64,000 bases of DNA from Favolaschia claudopus (GCA_037176885.1 JAWWNJ010000050.1:806001-870000); one strand, 5' to 3'; counted from the first letter of the stretch, positions 1 through 11,039 are shown. The notes: generated by a model not told the origin, from the letters alone. Numbers and translations: made by a program.

Positions 1-485
1 ATTTGCTTCCGGGATCAGAGTTTGATCCCCGCTGTCAAAGGGCTTTGCCTCCGTACTTGACTTCATGTCGGTGCCTCCTCTTGACTTCGCGTCAGAGCGA
101 CTTGACTTCGCGTCAGTCTTTTTCAATTTCGATTTATTGGTACTCCCGCCCTCCTTTGCTTCTCCTGGAGATGCAAAATTCTGCTTGTCAACAACACCAC
201 GAGTCATCGACCTCAAAACACGACCCTCTTGGGTATGTTTCGCTTCCGCAGCCTTCTGCTTAAGCTTCTGCTCAGCAATTCGGGTAGAGGACCTCAAGAC
301 CCGGTCGCTAGCCATCGCTTTCGCTTCAGATCCAGTAAAAACCGGCATGGAAATAGAACTGATATTGAGGGCATCGTTGTCAACGACATCGTGGTATGTG
401 TACTCGCTTCTCGCACGCACAGTCCCCGGTGCCTCGTTTGAGTAGATGCGAGATAAAGCATCCGCAAGAACATTCTCTGTTCCAG
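1..485. repeat. inverted repeat shared with 5,088-5,575
   Basis: The first 485 bases reappear as a near-identical reverse complement at 5,088-5,575; the clearest difference is a 3-bp indel in the stretch encoding CLSTTPRV versus CLSTPRV. The homology starts abruptly at the codons for TENVLADALSR and still continues at base 1, so the left copy extends outside the window. The pair means that a pol tail was duplicated in the opposite orientation about 5 kb away. Confidence 0.9.
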
Positions 486-787
486 GAATGTACACCACCT
501 CAAAATCAAATTCAGAAATCTTTTTCCATCCAACGAGCTTGTCGTCCGGACAAATTCTTCTGGTTCATGAAGTGAATAAGACCCTTGTGGTCTGTTATCC
601 ATTTAAAATGAAAGCCCTGCAGTATGTCACGATGTCTGAGCATCGCTTCAACTCCTGCTAACATCTCAATTTCGTGTACAGGGTAATTCTGCTGCGCCGA
701 ATTGAGCTTCGCGCTAAAGAATGCGGCAATCTTTGCTGATTTCCAATTAGTACCTTGGCTGACTACGCCAGCAATTGCCGAGCTCGA
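1..787 (-). pseudogene. pol: gypsy RNase H domain and polyprotein tail
   Basis: After the premature stop the minus-strand frame resumes with NYPVHEIEMLAGVEAMLRH and ITDHKGLIHFMNQKNLSGRQ, the typical RNase H segment of Ty3/gypsy elements. One extra base in an A-run near 521 shifts the frame. It then continues as NVLADALSRIYSNE, the usual end of the domain. The rest, to the window edge, is a charged Ser/Ala/Lys/Thr-rich tail with repeated DAKSS-type units. The same tail occurs inverted at 5,088-5,575, where it is still open. Confidence 0.8.
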
Positions 788-1300
788 TCAGTCCGTGACG
801 AGAAAGGCAGGGTCTGCATCTGGTCCGTACTTCAGAGGAACACGGCGATGCTCCCGTGATTGGTGAGCAATTTGTTTGCAATCTTCAAAAGCTCGCTGAT
901 GAGTATAACCCCAACGGAAAGAGACGGTATCCCCAGTCAATCCGTGAAGGATACCCATAGGCCCTCGGATTCGAGCCAGATCGTCAGCAAGGTATCCAAT
1001 CGAGCCGAGAAATCCACGCAGTAAGTCCCGGTTCGTTGGAGTTTTCCAGTTTATTACACTGTCGGCCTTATCAGGGTCCATTCGAATCCCATCATCGTCG
1101 ACTATTCGACCGAGAACCTTCATGTCTGGCTTCAAGAATTGAAGTTTATGCTCACTAAGGTAAAGTGTTTCCCGTTTTAACACGTCGATGATTGCCTTGA
1201 CATGCTTAATGTACTCGTCTAAGGTCTCCGAATAGATGATAATATCATCAAGATACACATCCATGAACCTTCCGATGAAATCTGAGAACAGGTAATTCAT
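788..1300 (-). pseudogene. pol: gypsy reverse transcriptase palm/thumb fragment
   Basis: This frame holds the catalytic YLDDIIIYS motif (the YxDD of reverse transcriptase) followed by connection-domain sequence that resembles chromoviral RTs (KLQFLKPDMKVLGRIVDDDG, then FLGSIGYLADDLARIRGPM). It ends at the start of the RNase H domain with the first catalytic-site strand (AFLVTD) and a premature TGA at 786-788. Reading past that stop restores SSAIAGVVSQGTNWKSAK, a recognisable RNase H continuation, so the stop is a point lesion rather than the natural end. Confidence 0.85.
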
Positions 1301-2720
1301 TAACGATTGATACGTTGCAATCGCCTATTTGGATCACCAATCTGACCATATTTCCATCAGGAGTAGTAACGGTTGTACGGTCTACATGTTCGGGAATTAT
1401 CCGAATCTGTTCATATGCGTCCTGGCCATTAATCAGCGAACGATATTTACACCGCGCAACACGACGCAAAATACCTTCCATGTCGGGAAGCGGGGAAGAT
1501 AACTTGTGAGTATTCTTGTTGCGTGCTCGCAAGTCAACCACCGTGCGTGATTTCGGCGGGTTTGTCTTCGCTTTCGGAATTAATAGCATAGGAACAGTAT
1601 TTCCTGAGCTGGTTACTTTCCAGCGCCCAGTTTTCAAGTAATTTCGACGCTTTTCATCCCATTGAGGACGAAGGGCCTCAGGACACCGAGATGATCTCCA
1701 AGGTAAGATCTTCTTTTCGTCGATCAGAGGAATAGTGTGGTTAATTGCACGCAAAGGCGGCAGAGGTGTTTCGGCCGCCTTCTTACAGATCGGCTTTGCA
1801 TATTCCATCAGCTCGTCTCGAGCCGACTGGACCAAATTATCAGCTAATTCAGCTGAATGCGAGTAAATCTTCGCAGTTGCGACACCGGAAATAGGTAAGC
1901 ATTTAGCGCTTCCAATACAAACTCGAGCGGGGTTGAGCCCAATATTAACTTGATGTTGAAACAGCCATGATGTCTCAAGAATGCAGTCGTAACCACTCAC
2001 GTTGGCGAGGTAGAAAGTTCGTGGACAATTAATGTCTTGATACTTGAAGTTAACTTCAACCGAGTGATTAATTTTGGACCTCGAGCCTTGAACGGCTAGT
2101 TGAAGGACAATTGGTTCGTCCAATTCTCGTCGTTTCAACTGAAGCTGATCTGCCAAAGAGGTCGAAATCAAATCCCCGAGTGAACCCGAGTCAACGAGTG
2201 CCCGCGCTGGGTGCCCGTTGACCTGAACTACAATACTCAACGGCTTTGCGACAATTTTGTCAGGGACTCGAGGCATGCATGCGGTACGCGAAATTCCATT
2301 CACTTGATCCGCAGGAACCTGAATTCCTCCGCAGTAAAGAATAGACGATTCTAACGCGTCTTGGAATTGAACATCCGCAAGCATTTTCAACAAGTATGAT
2401 AATTTAGGTAGCGCACTCGGTCTACCGAGTTCAACTTCGACTGTATCGCCTTCAATAAATACCTCACTGTACCTGCGACCATTAGTCTCATATTTCCAGC
2501 GCCTCGGTTGCATATTTTCTTGCAGAGGGTGTTTAGAATTTGCCTTAAGGAACGGCCGAGGCACACATGGTGACAGAATGCCGAGTGTGTCATGACGTGG
2601 CGCGGCAGCCGCCAAAATTTTGAAACTCCGCGACACCCCTTTGGCCATGGGATGTTTTCCATCAAAGATTGATTGAAATCGGCCAAATTGTAGCCCTGAA
2701 GGAGTAGACAGGCCTGGCAC
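1248..2720 (-). pseudogene. pol: gypsy polyprotein fragment: spacer, aspartic protease, N-terminal RT
   Basis: The frame encodes about 490 residues. Near residues 175-190 it has ALVDSGSLGDLIS, the D-S-G active site of a retropepsin-type protease with its hydrophobic flap-side strand. From about residue 330 it continues into the linker and fingers of a Ty3/gypsy reverse transcriptase (VPMLLIPKAKTNPPKSRTVV, then VVDLRARN and YRSLINGQDAYEQI). The frame leaves the RT after the GDC motif near 1,325, and the continuation (TYQSLMNYLFSDF) is in another frame, so an indel separates it from the next segment. No start codon is meaningful because the upstream gag part has been lost. It is a relic of a cytoplasmic particle-borne polyprotein. 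The family call is firm; activity is excluded. Confidence 0.85.
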
Positions 2721-2803
2721 TTTGAAATATGATTTGTATGCCGGAGTTCCGGCCTACAGAAGGGGGAGCTTGCGCGAATCCGTATCAATATTACAATGGA
2801 CAT

Positions 2804-3437
2804 CGGAGTGAAATAAGTTGGACAAGAAATTATCTATGTCCAAGTAGATTAGGTTTCAGAAAAAGACATATTCACTATGGTCTATTCCTTGGCTGTCTAG
2901 AGTAAATGTAAGTTGAGCTCTCCGTTGTGTATCAGTTTCAAGCATCCGCATTGAATCTGTTACATTAGCTCTTTTCAATCGTCCCCAGTGATGTAAAAAA
3001 AAAATAAATAAAAAATAAATAAAAAAAGTGTAATGAAGGTATGCGCAGAAAACGCGTTCCGCGCAGGAAACACATTGTTGAGATTTGAACGGCCGATTGA
3101 TGGCCGATCAGTGAACCCGATGCTGCCGCAAACAAGGGACAATAGTACCAGCGGTGATTCCACGATTATTTTTAGTGGTCGCCCCTTGGTCTTAGGTATG
3201 GGTTAAGACAGAGGCGGATGTAATTCATTCTGCACTTCTACATACAACGTGTTTCAATTCCTATGTTAGACATTTCGCTGTCTGCACTGGGGTTGCCTAC
3301 ACCGTTGATATGTCACCTCAAGCTCTGTCCTGCCAAAACTCTTGATTCCAGCCAATTTTCGTAATGCTTTTTCCTACATGAGAAACTGACAAGCTTGCTG
3401 ACCAGGTCGGACGAAGTGACTGGGCATCTGGTCGACA
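2804..3437. other. noncoding stretch
   Basis: No credible gene. It contains an A/T-rich run of AAATAAAT units at about 2,995-3,028 and an AT-rich flank to the gypsy relic. No LTR matching the relic was found here, so its 5' end is lost. Confidence 0.5.
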
Positions 3438-4246
3438 TTATAAGGTGGTGAGAGGTGTTGCAACAAGGGGACAGTACATCACCTGAAGAATCTCTACAAT
3501 AGCTTGCCAGTGACGTTTGGCTAGTGTTTTGAAGGCCAAGAAACGTTGGAGGGCAAGGTGACGGTACTGAATATCCTGCATCCCATCGCTCGCCCGCCGG
3601 GTGTGTGCCTGAACAGTGACACACTTGGAAATAACGGTCTTGGTTGTAGGATATTGACCCGTTGCCACAGCGGTGCTGAGTTCCTGTGTTACGGGCACCA
3701 GGTAGAATGTTGGACGCGTGCCAGACATTGTGATGCATGGAATTGTCATGGATGCCAGAGGGTCGCACCCCAAGCTTTCGCGTTTGCTGTTGTTGAATTG
3801 GAAAGCGGCAATAGCCTCCGCAATGACCTGCGACTGGGTGTCGGTGGGGTTGGACAAGGTTTTGTCCTCCACCAAGACAAGAAGAATCAGACTTCGACGA
3901 TGCAGCAGGCATACGTCCGTTTGCGCAGTTCTTTGTATCTCGCCGCAGATCGTGAGAGGGATGATGTACCGGGTGGAAAGTATCAGATTGCGCTCTGAGA
4001 AACCAAGGAGATTGAGGGTTTCTCTGGCAAAGTCGTCAATGAGACTCTCCTGCGTGGCGTTGGCGGCGAGGTCGAGGTAACCGAGATATCGGGAAGTGGA
4101 ATCGCTTAGATTCGCATCTTCAGAGCCCGCAGGAGTGTCAGCTGGGTCTCCGAGGTACGAGGAGGTCTAGCGCTAGATAGAGTGGTGAGGGGCGGTAGAG
4201 CCAAAGAATATATTTGACTATGAGTAGAATATTCCCTATTCGGCAT
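3438..4246 (-). CDS. hypothetical protein with PD-(D/E)XK nuclease-like core
   Basis: An open frame of about 240 codons runs from 4,168 down to the TAA at 3,438. The central part reads QTDVCLLHRR followed by a hydrophobic strand and VLVEDKT. This D...ExK spacing is typical of restriction-endonuclease-like folds, as is the following helix (QSQVIAEAIAAFQF). The C-terminal half (TMSGTRPTFYLVPVTQELST) resembles uncharacterised proteins that I associate with mushroom genomes. The frame has no ATG. A plausible start lies at 4,246 in a neighbouring frame (MPNREYSTHSQ), so a short shift or intron near 4,130-4,160 is needed. It is divergent from the ORF at 4,328 with about 80 bp between them. The nuclease assignment is inference from motif spacing, and the gene may be broken. 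Confidence 0.45.
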
Positions 4247-4327
4247 AAGTGATGCCGCCATCAGCGGCTTTCTCCCGACTTCCATCCCGCTCCTCCTACG
4301 TCGCCCAGATTTTCGCGCGTCCTCACC

Positions 4328-5695
4328 ATGCAGCTCCCCACTAAGCTCTACAAGACTGGAGAGCAGCTCCCCTTCGCCAACATCAAGGCTCCATATCCCG
4401 GCAACTTTGACTTTGACGCGTTCACAGTCGAACCTCTGCCAATGAAAAATCTTTCGCCTGCGCTGGCAGTCCGGAATCTTTACAATGTGCACACCGAAAC
4501 GGCCAACATGAGATCGGGTCTGCTGACCGAGATGGCTCGCGCCGCTGCTCTCGCCAATGATTCTGATGTTCCCGACGTCGGTCCGCCGCTGAAGGCGTTG
4601 TACGCTTTTACGACAGACGAGGTTGAGGCTTGCGTGACGACACCCGAAATCTACGAGGCCTTGAAACCCGCCTGTTTGGTTCTTACCAGCGCTGTCGCGT
4701 TCGAGAGGGCGCGTCGCGCGAAACTCTCCCAGCCGACGATGTCCCTTCAAGGCGGTCTCGAATCCGTAAAAACAGGCCTTAAAACGCGCTCTGGCTTCGC
4801 GGTTCCGGACGCCATCATTGCCGCCATGATTCTGCGTAAGCCCGTACCTTTCTTGGCTGTCACTACGCCTGCTCTTCGCGCTTTCTCGCTCGGTCAGCGT
4901 GAATTTCCGACCAAATCTTCGCCCATCACGGCTTTCGGTGGTAAACCTCGCCCTTACTTCGACGCTGCCGCTTTCCTTGGTCCCGGAGGAGAGTCCTACC
5001 CGACGGACCTCGCGGATATCCTTGACGCTCACGAGAACTTGGTTCTCATTGCTGAATATATTACTCCAGAGACCTCATCCCCCGGCGGAACAGAGAATGT
5101 TCTTGCGGATGCTTTATCTCGCATCTACTCAAACGAGGCACCGGGGACTGTGCGTGCGAGAAGCGAGTACACATACCACGATGTCGTTGACAACGATGCC
5201 CTCAATATCAGTTCTATTTCCATGCCGGTTTTTACTGGATCTGAAGCGAAAGCGATGGCTAGCGACCGGGTCTTGAGGTCCTCTACCCGAATTGCTGAGC
5301 AGAAGCTTAAGCAGAAGGCTGCGGAAGCGAAACATACCCAAGAGGGTCGTGTTTTGAGGTCGATGACTCGTGGTGTTGACAAGCAGAATTTTGCATCTCC
5401 AGGAGAAGCAAAGGAGGGCGGGAGTACCAATAAATCGAAATTGAAAAAGACTGACGCGAAGTCAAGTCGCTCTGACGCGAAGTCAAGAGGAGGCACCGAC
5501 ATGAAGTCAAGTACGGAGGCAAAGCCCTTTGACAGCGGGGATCAAACTCTGATCCCGGAAGCAAATCCGCCATCAACGGAATCTTTCCCTCCGTCTACCT
5601 TGACTGACGAGCCTCCACCTCTCGAACCGTCGACTCCACGGCCACCTACGTTGTCGGAACTTACAGCTGTTTGCATAGTTAATGGCACCTCCTGA
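4328..5695 (+). CDS. chimeric ORF: unknown N-terminal region fused to a gypsy pol tail
   Basis: A 455-codon uninterrupted frame. Residues 1 to about 253 (MQLPTKLYKTGEQLPFANIK...) match no family I recognise. They are not obviously repetitive and show codon bias like a real exon. From about residue 254 the sequence becomes TENVLADALSRIYSNE, the end of a Ty3/gypsy RNase H, and then a Lys/Ser/Thr-rich tail and a proline-rich end (PPSTLTDEPPPLEPSTPRPP). That second half is the inverted duplicate of bases 1-485. The junction at base 5,088 is sharp. Either a pol fragment landed downstream of a host ORF and extended it in frame, or both halves come from a rearranged element. Whether a protein is made is unknown. 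Confidence 0.5.
   Translation: MQLPTKLYKTGEQLPFANIKAPYPGNFDFDAFTVEPLPMKNLSPALAVRNLYNVHTETANMRSGLLTEMARAAALANDSDVPDVGPPLKALYAFTTDEVEACVTTPEIYEALKPACLVLTSAVAFERARRAKLSQPTMSLQGGLESVKTGLKTRSGFAVPDAIIAAMILRKPVPFLAVTTPALRAFSLGQREFPTKSSPITAFGGKPRPYFDAAAFLGPGGESYPTDLADILDAHENLVLIAEYITPETSSPGGTENVLADALSRIYSNEAPGTVRARSEYTYHDVVDNDALNISSISMPVFTGSEAKAMASDRVLRSSTRIAEQKLKQKAAEAKHTQEGRVLRSMTRGVDKQNFASPGEAKEGGSTNKSKLKKTDAKSSRSDAKSRGGTDMKSSTEAKPFDSGDQTLIPEANPPSTESFPPSTLTDEPPPLEPSTPRPPTLSELTAVCIVNGTS
5088..5575. repeat. inverted copy of bases 1-485
   Basis: Reverse-complement partner of the left-edge pol tail. Here the frame is intact, whereas the left-edge copy follows a frameshift. Confidence 0.9.
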
Positions 5696-7273
5696 ATTTT
5701 TATGAAAAGAAAGCATTTCAAACGTCCTATCTTCCCGCCCTCATATCTCATCCAATCGAGTTTTGTTCTGAAGCGGTTCGGCAAGGGTTCCAAGCCGCCG
5801 GCAAAGAGCGGCAAGTGCTTCCGAAATGTGATGGCATCATGCCGAGGTTAGTTGTCCCAACTGGGATGTGATTTGCTTCGTTCTCGCTCAATTCTGTACA
5901 GTTTGGGCGCCATAAAGCAATATTAGCCGAAGAATAAAGCTCAAATCAGGTCTGCAATCACACCTTTTGAAAATATGCAGATACAATTGCTCGGCGCCGA
6001 GAACGGATCACTTGGTAAATAATTTCATTCTGTTGTTAGTGGTCTGTGGTTGTCTTACATTTTGAGCTTGCAGACCTCATTACCTACCTAATGGTTACAT
6101 AATCTCAAAAATCGAAGTGATTCTGAACATAAATGAACAAGTTTTCTCAGGTTCGTTGTTCGTATTACCGCCGATGACCGGCAATCAAGGGACGCAAAGG
6201 GATCGGATTAGGGGACATATAGGATGAAAGCCCTGTCAAAATGCTGCATGTCGGAAAATCCGAAAATGCCTGACATGCCCGAATATGCGCGCATATACGC
6301 TGATCAGGCCGTCAGCTCGGAGGGGGTCTGATACCTGGCAGAAAGGGCCGATAACGCCTTATCAGCTCGGTCTGACCGCGAGTTATCTGTACTGACCGGT
6401 GCTGATACACACTGATCAGCTTGTGCTCGCCGTGATTAACAAAAGTCTTTCACCCTTCGCTTGAAGGGTTATTCCAAGTGCTACTTTTTCAATTGCTTTA
6501 CTTTACTTACTTTAGTTTAGTATTCTAGTTAATAGCTTTACTTTACTTACTTTAGTTTAGTATTCTAGTTAATAGTTAATGAGGTTATAATTCTAATTCT
6601 AAATAGACGATTTAATTTCTAACACTTATGTTCACTTCATATGTTAGGTGTGGAGCACGACTGCGTCATACAGTGGAAACGTTGGAAGGTCATGACCTGA
6701 ACCATGTACCTTGCTTGGACGACCTTTGGCTGGGCCATTTTACCAGTTCTAGATGGTTTTGCACCTTTTTTTCGCGCGGAAAATGTACCAAGCAACCGCG
6801 GGAGAGGTGACACTTGCCTGCCGAGTTGAACTTTTCAGTCAAATGTGGTAGAATTTTCCCCTGCGCTGACGAGAGCTGATATGGAGCTGATAAGTGCTGA
6901 TCAGCCTCCCCCCGGAATCGAAAAATCGGTCATTCCGAGGCTTTTCTGGGTGCCGAAAACGCGTTTTCCCGGCCGAGGGATTTCCCCTTGGGGAAGGGGA
7001 AAACAATGACCCACCGTGGGGACCTGGACCGTTTTGCCATCACCCTCGGAATGGAGAAGTTCCCATGGGGACGCGGTGGTCGCCAGACCGATTAAAGCCG
7101 ATGGCCCCGGCCAGTAAAACCCTCGGCAATCTGAGGCTATTTCCGGCGAAATAAAGCCCTCTAACTTATGTGGAAAATGGTCCACATAGGAGGGGAAGCT
7201 TGCTTCGATCCGTCTATGAGAGCAAACCATATCAAATTCGTCTACTTATTCTACCTACTAATCCTTACTAATC
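5696..7273. other. noncoding stretch with repeats
   Basis: No gene recognised. The part at 6,290-6,430 is rich in CTGATCAG-type palindromes. A 40-bp tandem duplication sits at 6,495-6,574. The segment at 6,900-7,230 is a GC-rich, G-run/C-run sequence with short open frames on both strands that look fortuitous. Confidence 0.5.
6495..6574. repeat. tandem repeat, 2 x 40 bp
   Basis: The unit beginning GCTTTACTTTACTTACTTTA is present twice in direct succession with no difference that I can see. The unit itself contains shorter TTTACT and TTTAG repeats. Confidence 0.9.
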
Positions 7274-9386
7274 CTAAGTAATCATCTCCTTGCGTTTCTC
7301 CGCTCCGGGTGTGGGATTAGCCTTTCTTTTCTTTGGTGGATTGTCTTCTTCCGCGTCCGAGGCGTCCGTCGCTTTGCGCTTCGCTTTCGCTGAGGTCACG
7401 GATGGCCGTACGGCTGCATCGGCGTCCTCCGCGGGTGGCATGTCTGCACCTTTGCGCGTGCCCTTCGCTGAAGCCGCGGGAAGCCGCGCCCCTGTGCCTC
7501 TGCCTCTGCCACCCCTACCGCGCACACCACGCTGACCGCGCGGGCGCCCGCGTCCCCGCCCCCGCCCGTTCCCGCCGTTACCCGCTCCCTCCAGCTTGTC
7601 TTCGGGTACGTCCCCGCCCGTGCTCACATCTCGCTGTTCCTCTTCTGCAGTGTTCACGACGCGCCCTGCCCGCCTGCAGCTTCGCCCCCTGTCTTCTCTG
7701 GCTTCTCTGCTGGTCGATTCAAATCGTCGTCGTCCCCTACACCATTGTCCGCCAACTTCTCATCGTCTGAATCACCCTCATCGCTGTCGTGTACCACTTT
7801 GCGCTTCCCGCCCCGACCCTTCTTCTTTTTGGCAGCGAGCTCGTCTGCTACCTGTTTCACGACGTCTTCGGGTGCTGGGGACACGATTGAGGCGGACCAG
7901 TCTTCGACTTCGGGTTCATCTTCAACTGGAGCAACAGGAGGCTCCTCTTCGTCGAGATGCGTCGACGGAGGAACAATCATCGTCACTTCGGGACGCTCTC
8001 CGCGCTTTTGACACTGCAGAGCGTACGAATAATACTCTTGAAGTTGCGCAGGAGTTGCAGCGAGGAGTGCGACAGTGGTGCGTTTGGCGTCAAACCCTAG
8101 CGGGAGCATGAGCTGAACATCTTTGTGAGCTACATCTGTATCGTAGAGTTAGTTACCTCGCGCACTTTTAACAAAAGAGAACGGACCGAAGAAAGATTGT
8201 AGCATGAAGACTATTTCCCGCGCTGTGAGTTCTGAGGCCTTGATGTCGGGCAGACTATCTCTACCCTCCTCGTTCTGTACCAGCGTACCTGTAAACTGAT
8301 CAATCCTTCGAATTGCAGGAATCAAGTCCTGAGCTTACGATTCAGCGCACCCCTGGCGAATGCTCGAAATCTACTCTTCGTGGTGTCGTCAAACGCGAAC
8401 GAGGCGGAAGAACGGCCTGTGGTCGACACCGTTTCACTATCAAGAAGCGTTAGTGAAAGAGGCATACAAAATCGCGGCACACTCACTAGGCATAGGCGAG
8501 GCCGCTCTCATCTTGGTACGCAATGGCAACCGCAAAGGAAGCCCGACCGACGAGGAGCCCCCGCAGAGCCTCATTGACCATGGTGCCAATGTTGGTTTAA
8601 TTCCTGCTCCGTTCTCGTTAACAAATGAAGCATCGCGAAACAGACAACCTACTGCACAATCGACGCGGCAGCCTCTTCGGGCGTCGGTCCCTTCTTCCGG
8701 ATCTCGTTGCACGCCGCAGCAACTCCATCCCACTGGGCCTTTTCTTCAGGCGCAAGCTCACTGTACATGTTCTTGGCCGCGCCGTTCCAAACCACGAGAG
8801 GCTTTGCGTCGTTCCAGCACTGATGCGCTTATCGCGCTCACTGTTTATCGTCTTGCTTTGCTCGCGTTTGTAGATGTCAAGCCCTGTCTCGGCGCGGAAC
8901 TGTTTCTTGGGCTGCTTGGTGGAGGACCCAGGCGCAGACGTGGAAGTTGAGGCGCCTTCTCCAAGGGCGTCGTTTGTAGCAGCTTTCGCGGCCCCGCTTC
9001 GGTGTGCGTATCCGCTCCCGTTGCTTAGAGTGGTGTATAGCTTCTGTGAACAAAAGTCAGCTAGTTCGCAACCCGTAGACCAGACTCACATCGGTAAATG
9101 CCTTCACATAATAATGCTGGCTAATCTGGAACTGCTTCTCGATGTCGACCAAAAGGGGTCCATCCGAGTACTGTCTGAGGGTGGTGAATTCAGGATTGTC
9201 GGGGTCGATTGGCTGCTTGTTCTGCTTTCGATCCCTCGCCGCCAGAAACTTCGGCTCTATTGTCTTGCGTATGTAAGTGCGAACTGCTTTACTAAGCTCA
9301 TCGTCGCCCTTGGGTGCCCAAGTGCTCAATGTCGGCCGATCGGGAGCTGGTTCATTGGCGGAAGGAGAAGCGGGAGAGGAAGCCAT
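7274..9386 (-). pseudogene. multi-exon hypothetical gene with HMG-like segment and RG-rich basic tail, frameshifted
   Basis: Exon 1 (9,386-9,090) starts MASSPASPSANEPAPDRPTL and ends at a GTGAGT donor. A 46-nt intron to 9,044 joins in phase to KLYTTLSNGSGYAHRSGAAK, and then a segment with FRAETGLDIYKREQSKTIN and, after a shift near 8,830, NMYSELAPEEKAQWDGVAAA. This resembles the helix of degenerate HMG-box-like proteins common in mushrooms. Further exons follow (NEALRGLLVGRASFAVAIAY; ASELTAREIVFMLQSFFGPF; MLPLGFDAKRTTVALLAATP). The end is acidic, then RGRGRGRPRGQRG-type repeats and a PPKKRK basic signal, suggesting a nuclear nucleic-acid-binding protein. Shifts near 8,830, 8,600 and 7,660 mean either decay or sequencing errors. 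Function unknown. Confidence 0.55.
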
Positions 9387-10034
9387 AGAGACGTTGACGG
9401 TGCTGGTGAGTGTGTGGTGGTCAGGTTCAAGGGTGTTCGAAGGCAAAGCAGGCGTACCGAACATAATAAGACAATGGTGGACATCGCTTTGTGACGCGCC
9501 TCTGCAGCCTGAAATGGATGGAGTGAACAATAGCACATATTCTGCCTGTAAAGTAGTCGACGCTAAGTCAAGACGTGTAGAGTGTGGAGTGCTTGTTGTT
9601 GGGCAGGATAGCGAGGGTCACACTGTGACATAGTCAGAGTAGGTACATATTTCATTTACAGTATGATACAGTATTGCAGTTTGTAGGTAATAACAGCTGG
9701 TAGGTAGCGCATTTTGTATGTATACAGTATCCGAGGTGGCTATAGCAAATGAAGATCAGCACAAGAGTCCATAATCTCAGTCAATTCGTGCTCCAAACGC
9801 ATAGGAATGACAGCCGCCCGCCCGAAACGCTCTTAGAAAGTCTGACAGTAATCGGCAGTGACGGCTTTCTCAAGCTCTTCCTGGTCTTTTGAAGTCAACG
9901 CGTAAAAGATGATAAAAGGCGGGCGAGGGGGACCAATCACGCATAAGTCTTGCGAGCGCGCAGATGAATGGGTCTCGTTCTGACGGCATGCCAGCCGCAA
10001 AACCGTCCTTTCCCGACGTCAAGGGCACTCCCAT
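9387..10034. other. noncoding stretch
   Basis: Upstream region of the preceding gene (9,387-9,640) followed by sequence with only short, unconvincing frames. No promoter motif could be assigned. Confidence 0.4.
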
Positions 10035-10290
10035 CAAAAAACCCCCCCGAAAAACATCGCGCACACTCTCACGGTCGAGGCACGGCGATCCAACGAAAGG
10101 AGTTCGAAGCGGAACTCCAATTCCGCGAGTTTCCATACGATTTCCTTTGCGCGAGTTGTCGCGATGGGAACGATTGAGGCAGAGTCCGCTGGAAAATCAT
10201 GCAACTGGCTCAGGCCACAAGCACGCATCGCCGGCCCGAGGATCTCATCGATGAAGTCATGGTGCAGGCGACTTGGGATCTCCAGGCGTA
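10035..10290 (-). pseudogene. exon-like fragment of an unknown fungal gene
   Basis: On the minus strand the frame HHDFIDEILGPAMRACGLSQ, then FPADSASIVPIATTRAKEIV and KLAELEFRFELLSLDRRAST, reads like genuine protein sequence with balanced composition and amphipathic helices. It has no start codon or clear splice sites and its neighbours are not coding. It is probably a piece of a transposon-associated or duplicated gene. The family is not identified. Confidence 0.35.
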
Positions 10291-10514
10291 GCCAGCAGCG
10301 CGGGTTCGGGAAATAGAGTAGATAACGGCTGTCTTTTTAGCTGTGCGGCAACACTCGGCGCCCTCGGTCAACGGCGACCAACGCGAGCTGCCAAGCTGAG
10401 ATGGGGGAAGGCATCTCTGGGCGATCCAAATGTGCGAATTTGTCGCGCGCCACTGGGGCCTTCGATATCGCGGTGCGAGTAGGGGAGGAGTCTAGAATTT
10501 GTAAGTCACAAAGA

Positions 10515-11039
10515 CAGTGTTGCAGTTAAGGGCTTAAGGGCTTAGCCTTAATAAGCCCTTAACCCTTATTAAGGTAAGGTCTTAATATCGGGACAAAACT
10601 CGTGAAGGCCTTATTAACCCTTAACCGGAATTTGCCGGCATCAATCTGAAGCGATAACCATCAAGCCGATAGGCTACTCTTGTGAAGTTGTGAACTTCCC
10701 ACCCCCCTCCCAATCGCCTTGCCGTCATTGCCATACTGATTTCAGAACAATTCATCAGAATGACTTCGGCCGCGAGGTGGCAACATCTGGGTGTGGTATT
10801 TTTGCCAAGTAACAAAGAGATGTAGGCCGCACAATTATTTCCTTAGTTTATATAGTGAGTTGCGTGCTTTCCACGACTCAGAATGGCATTTTTTTGGTGC
10901 CTCTCGGATCTTTCCATTTTCGGAAATAAGCCTTAATTTGACCCTTACAGTAATTTGAGCACCCTTAATAACCCTTGATAAGCACCTAAGCCCTTAATTT
11001 TGGAGAGCACCCTTATTAAGACCCTTAACTGCAACACTG
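10515..11039. mobile_element. hAT-like MITE, family A copy 1
   Basis: The element (525 bp) starts CAGTGTTGCAGTTAAGGG and ends with the inverted form (CCCTTAACTGCAACACTG). It is flanked by a perfect 8-bp duplication CACAAAGA at 10,507-10,514 and 11,040-11,047. An 8-bp duplication and a CA..TG-ended inverted repeat point to the hAT superfamily. About 100 bp at each end is packed with CCTTAA/TTAAGG units, like the subterminal binding sites of hAT transposases. No ORF is present, so it is non-autonomous. The second copy is at 58,664-59,210. Confidence 0.92.

Larger units (their letters stand above)
1..2803 (-). mobile_element. Ty3/gypsy retrotransposon copy 1, partial and decayed
   Basis: This stretch reads, on the minus strand, as spacer, aspartic protease, reverse transcriptase, RNase H and then a low-complexity tail that runs off the left edge of the window. 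Gag, the 5' LTR and the integrase are absent. The spacer near 2,530-2,650 is clearly related to 19,516-19,767 in the second gypsy copy, so both belong to one family. At least three lesions break the reading frame: a shift near 1,325, a TGA at 786-788 and a shift near 521. The copy is therefore dead. Confidence 0.85.

Noticed and set aside
4106..5032. 308-codon minus ORF opposite the chimeric gene
   Set aside because: Arg/Ser/Gly-rich shadow of the plus-strand ORF in GC-rich codons, except for its last 46 codons, which may be the start of the PD-(D/E)XK-like gene.
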